From an uncultured Collinsella sp. (lineage in GTDB: Bacteria > Actinomycetota > Coriobacteriia > Coriobacteriales > Coriobacteriaceae): a stretch of DNA of 16,538 nucleotides. Position numbers and translations under genes: made by a program. This document shows positions 14,758-16,538 of this stretch, in pieces. Position 1 is the stretch's first letter. Every line of letters begins with the position of its first letter. Where the stretch lies: assembly GCA_900547345.1 (NCBI GenBank), contig URGG01000039.1:1-16538 (forward strand). Direction: 5' to 3'. The notes under the pieces are model-generated. The model was given only the letters and a program-made list of their open reading frames with translations, was not told the DNA's origin and did not search any database.

Positions 14758-16215
14758 ATGAGCGATAGCCAGAACATGTCCGATGAGGTGCGCGACCGCC
14801 TGCGCGCCATTCCTTCCGTCAACGAGCTGCTTGCCGAGTGGCCGGTGGTGAAGGCGGCGGGGGAGACCTGCGACGCGGTGGTCCATGCTGCCGTCACGGC
14901 CGAGCTCGACGAGGAGCGCGCCGCCATTCGCGCCGGTGCCGCCCCGCGTTCCAGGCGCGAGCTGGCCTCGGCCATCGAGTGGCGTGCGCATCGCTCCGCG
15001 CTGCCGAGCCTGCGTCCCGCCGTCAACGCCACGGGTGTGGTCATCCATACCAACCTGGGCCGTGCTCCGCTCGCGGAGTCGGCCGCCAAGGCCGTGGCCG
15101 AGGTCGCGCGCGGCTACAGCACGCTCGAGTACAGCGTGGACACCTGCTCGCGCGGGTCGCGCAAGGAACATGCCGCGCAGCTCATCCGCTCGCTTACCGG
15201 TGCCGAGGACGCGCTCGTGGTCAACAACAACGCCGCCGCGGTGCTGCTAGTGCTGGCGACTCATGCCGCGGGCAAAGAGGTTATCGTCAGCCGCGGCGAG
15301 CTTGTCGAGATCGGCGGCAGTTTCCGTATCCCCGATGTTATGGAGGCCTCGGGTGCCAAGCTCGTTGAGGTCGGGGCCACCAACCGCACGCATTTGAGCG
15401 ACTATGAGCGCGCCATCACGCCCGAAACGGCAATGATCCTCAAGGTTCATCCTTCCAACTATCGCATCGAGGGTTTTCACGAGGAAGTGAGCTCAAGGGA
15501 GCTCGCCGCCCTGGCCCACAAGCATGGTCTGCTGTTCTACGAGGACCAGGGGTCGGGCGCGCTGTTGCCCGACGACATCTTGGTGCGCGGCGGCGAAGAA
15601 ACCACGCCGGCTTCGGTCGCGGCGGGGCTCGATATCGTGTCGTGCTCGGGCGATAAGCTGCTCGGTGCCGCACAAGCGGGCATTATCATGGGTCGCCGCG
15701 ATCTGGTCCAGGCCTGCGGGTCGCATCCGCTTATGCGCGCTCTACGTCCGGGTAAGCTCGCACTGGCGGCGCTCGAGGCTACACTGCGCATCTACATGGA
15801 CGGGGCGGATGTGGCCCATCGCGAGGTACCGGTGCTCAACATGCTTACGCTTCCGCAGGCTCATCTGGAGCGTCGCGCACGCAAGCTGCGCGAGCTGATG
15901 GTGACGGGCCTCGATAAAGCTGGCTGCCCGTGTGCCGTTGAGTTGGAGATTGTCGAAGAATCGTCGACCCCCGGTGGCGGCTCGCTGCCTACCGTGGAGC
16001 TGCCCACGATGTGCGTTGCCGTGCGTCTTGTTGACGAGCGCCTGACGGTCGACGCGCTCAAGCGCTCGCTTGTCCAGGACTTCGACACGCCGGTCGTCAC
16101 GCGCACCTCGCATGACCGCATTCTGTTTGATGTGCGCACGCTCGTTGGCGACCACGATATCGAGACGGCGGCATCGACGCTCGTCGCGTGCGTTGAGAAG
16201 GCGATTGCTCGATGA
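14758..16215 (+). CDS. selA: L-seryl-tRNA(Sec) selenium transferase (SelA)
   Basis: PLP enzyme that converts Ser-tRNA(Sec) to Sec-tRNA(Sec) using selenophosphate; decameric in the bacteria studied. At 485 residues it is close to E. coli SelA (463). The N-terminal tRNA-binding region contains IPSVNELLAEWP, followed by NATGVVIHTNLGRAPLAES, LVVNNNAAAVLLVL, EVGATNRTHLSDYE and KVHPSNYRIEGF. The PLP lysine is K300 in SGDKLLGAAQAGIIMG. This loop usually reads GGPQAG in the family, so the Ala-Ala is a small departure. GAAAGG lies 6 bases before the ATG. It follows the molybdoenzyme gene by 52 bases and overlaps selB by 4 bases (ATGA), so selA and selB are translationally coupled. Confidence 0.96.
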   Translation: MSDSQNMSDEVRDRLRAIPSVNELLAEWPVVKAAGETCDAVVHAAVTAELDEERAAIRAGAAPRSRRELASAIEWRAHRSALPSLRPAVNATGVVIHTNLGRAPLAESAAKAVAEVARGYSTLEYSVDTCSRGSRKEHAAQLIRSLTGAEDALVVNNNAAAVLLVLATHAAGKEVIVSRGELVEIGGSFRIPDVMEASGAKLVEVGATNRTHLSDYERAITPETAMILKVHPSNYRIEGFHEEVSSRELAALAHKHGLLFYEDQGSGALLPDDILVRGGEETTPASVAAGLDIVSCSGDKLLGAAQAGIIMGRRDLVQACGSHPLMRALRPGKLALAALEATLRIYMDGADVAHREVPVLNMLTLPQAHLERRARKLRELMVTGLDKAGCPCAVELEIVEESSTPGGGSLPTVELPTMCVAVRLVDERLTVDALKRSLVQDFDTPVVTRTSHDRILFDVRTLVGDHDIETAASTLVACVEKAIAR

Positions 16216-16538
16216 GTGAGGTTCAGACGCTGGCGGAGTGCCCCGTTATCGTTGGCACGGCGGGCCACGTCGACCACGGTAAGTCCGCACTGATCGAGGC
16301 GCTGACCGGCAAGAATCCCGACCGTCTGGAGGTTGAGCGCCGTCGCGGTATGACCGTGGAGCTGGGCTTTGGCGAGCTGGCGCTGCCGAGCGGCAAGATC
16401 GTCGGCCTGGTCGACGTGCCGGGCCATGCGCACTACCTGCGTGCCATGGTGCAGGGCGCCACGGGTATCGACGTGGCCGTGCTGGTGGTTTCGGCCGTCG
16501 AGGGCGTTATGCCGCAGACCCGCGAGCACGTGCATGTG
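16212..16538 (+). CDS. selB: Selenocysteine-specific elongation factor SelB (3' end cut by window)
   Basis: The first 109 codons of a translation GTPase that carries Sec-tRNA(Sec) to UGA codons marked by a SECIS hairpin. The G1 P-loop GTAGHVDHGKSALIEALTG, the switch-I segment RRRGMTVELGFGEL and the G3 motif DVPGHAHYLRAMVQGA are present. RGMTxELGF is the SelB form of the motif, different from EF-Tu. The C-terminal winged-helix domains that bind the SECIS lie outside the window. The ATG at 16212 overlaps the selA stop by four bases. A short N-terminal lead (MSEVQTLAECP) precedes the GTPase domain. Confidence 0.95.
   Translation, partial: MSEVQTLAECPVIVGTAGHVDHGKSALIEALTGKNPDRLEVERRRGMTVELGFGELALPSGKIVGLVDVPGHAHYLRAMVQGATGIDVAVLVVSAVEGVMPQTREHVHV

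Overview
The window is a GC-rich stretch of bacterial chromosome with every gene on the + strand, packed with very short gaps or small overlaps. Most of it is a group 4a [NiFe]-hydrogenase operon of the Hyf type (hydrogenase 4, formate hydrogenlyase-2). The high GC, the strongly G/C-biased third codon positions, the actinobacterial feel of the proteins and the formate-hydrogen gene set suggest a gut Coriobacteriia, most likely Collinsella or a close relative. This taxonomic call is inference; no rRNA or other marker is present.

Region 1 (1-11548): hyfA (5' end outside the window), hyfB, hyfC, hyfD, hyfE, hyfF, hyfG, hyfH, hyfI, then a HycH/HyfJ-type assembly protein and a HycI-type endopeptidase. 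HyfG and HyfI form the catalytic module, HyfA and HyfH carry electrons, and HyfB/C/D/E/F form a Complex I-like membrane arm with three antiporter-like subunits. HycI should trim the HyfG C-terminus after nickel insertion. Region 2 (11588-12427): a FocA-type formate channel, probably the last gene of the operon, followed by a hairpin that looks like an intrinsic terminator (12446-12481).

Region 3 (12588-14705): a 705-residue cytoplasmic molybdopterin (bis-MGD) oxidoreductase. Although it sits beside a formate hydrogenlyase operon, its active site lacks the Sec/Cys-His-Arg signature of formate dehydrogenases. It fits better with the polysulfide/thiosulfate reductase and acetylene hydratase branch, so its substrate is unknown. 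It is the least explained item here. Region 4 (14758-end): selA and the start of selB, overlapping by 4 bases, which load tRNA-Sec and deliver it to the ribosome. No selenocysteine site is visible in the window, so the selenoprotein they serve (plausibly a Sec formate dehydrogenase H feeding this hydrogenase) must be outside it.

Together: formate is moved by FocA, oxidised by a formate dehydrogenase not seen here, and electrons pass through HyfA/HyfH/HyfI to the NiFe site of HyfG to make H2, possibly with ion translocation by the membrane arm. No gap exceeds 160 bases. There are no tRNAs, rRNAs, mobile elements or CRISPR arrays that I can see.
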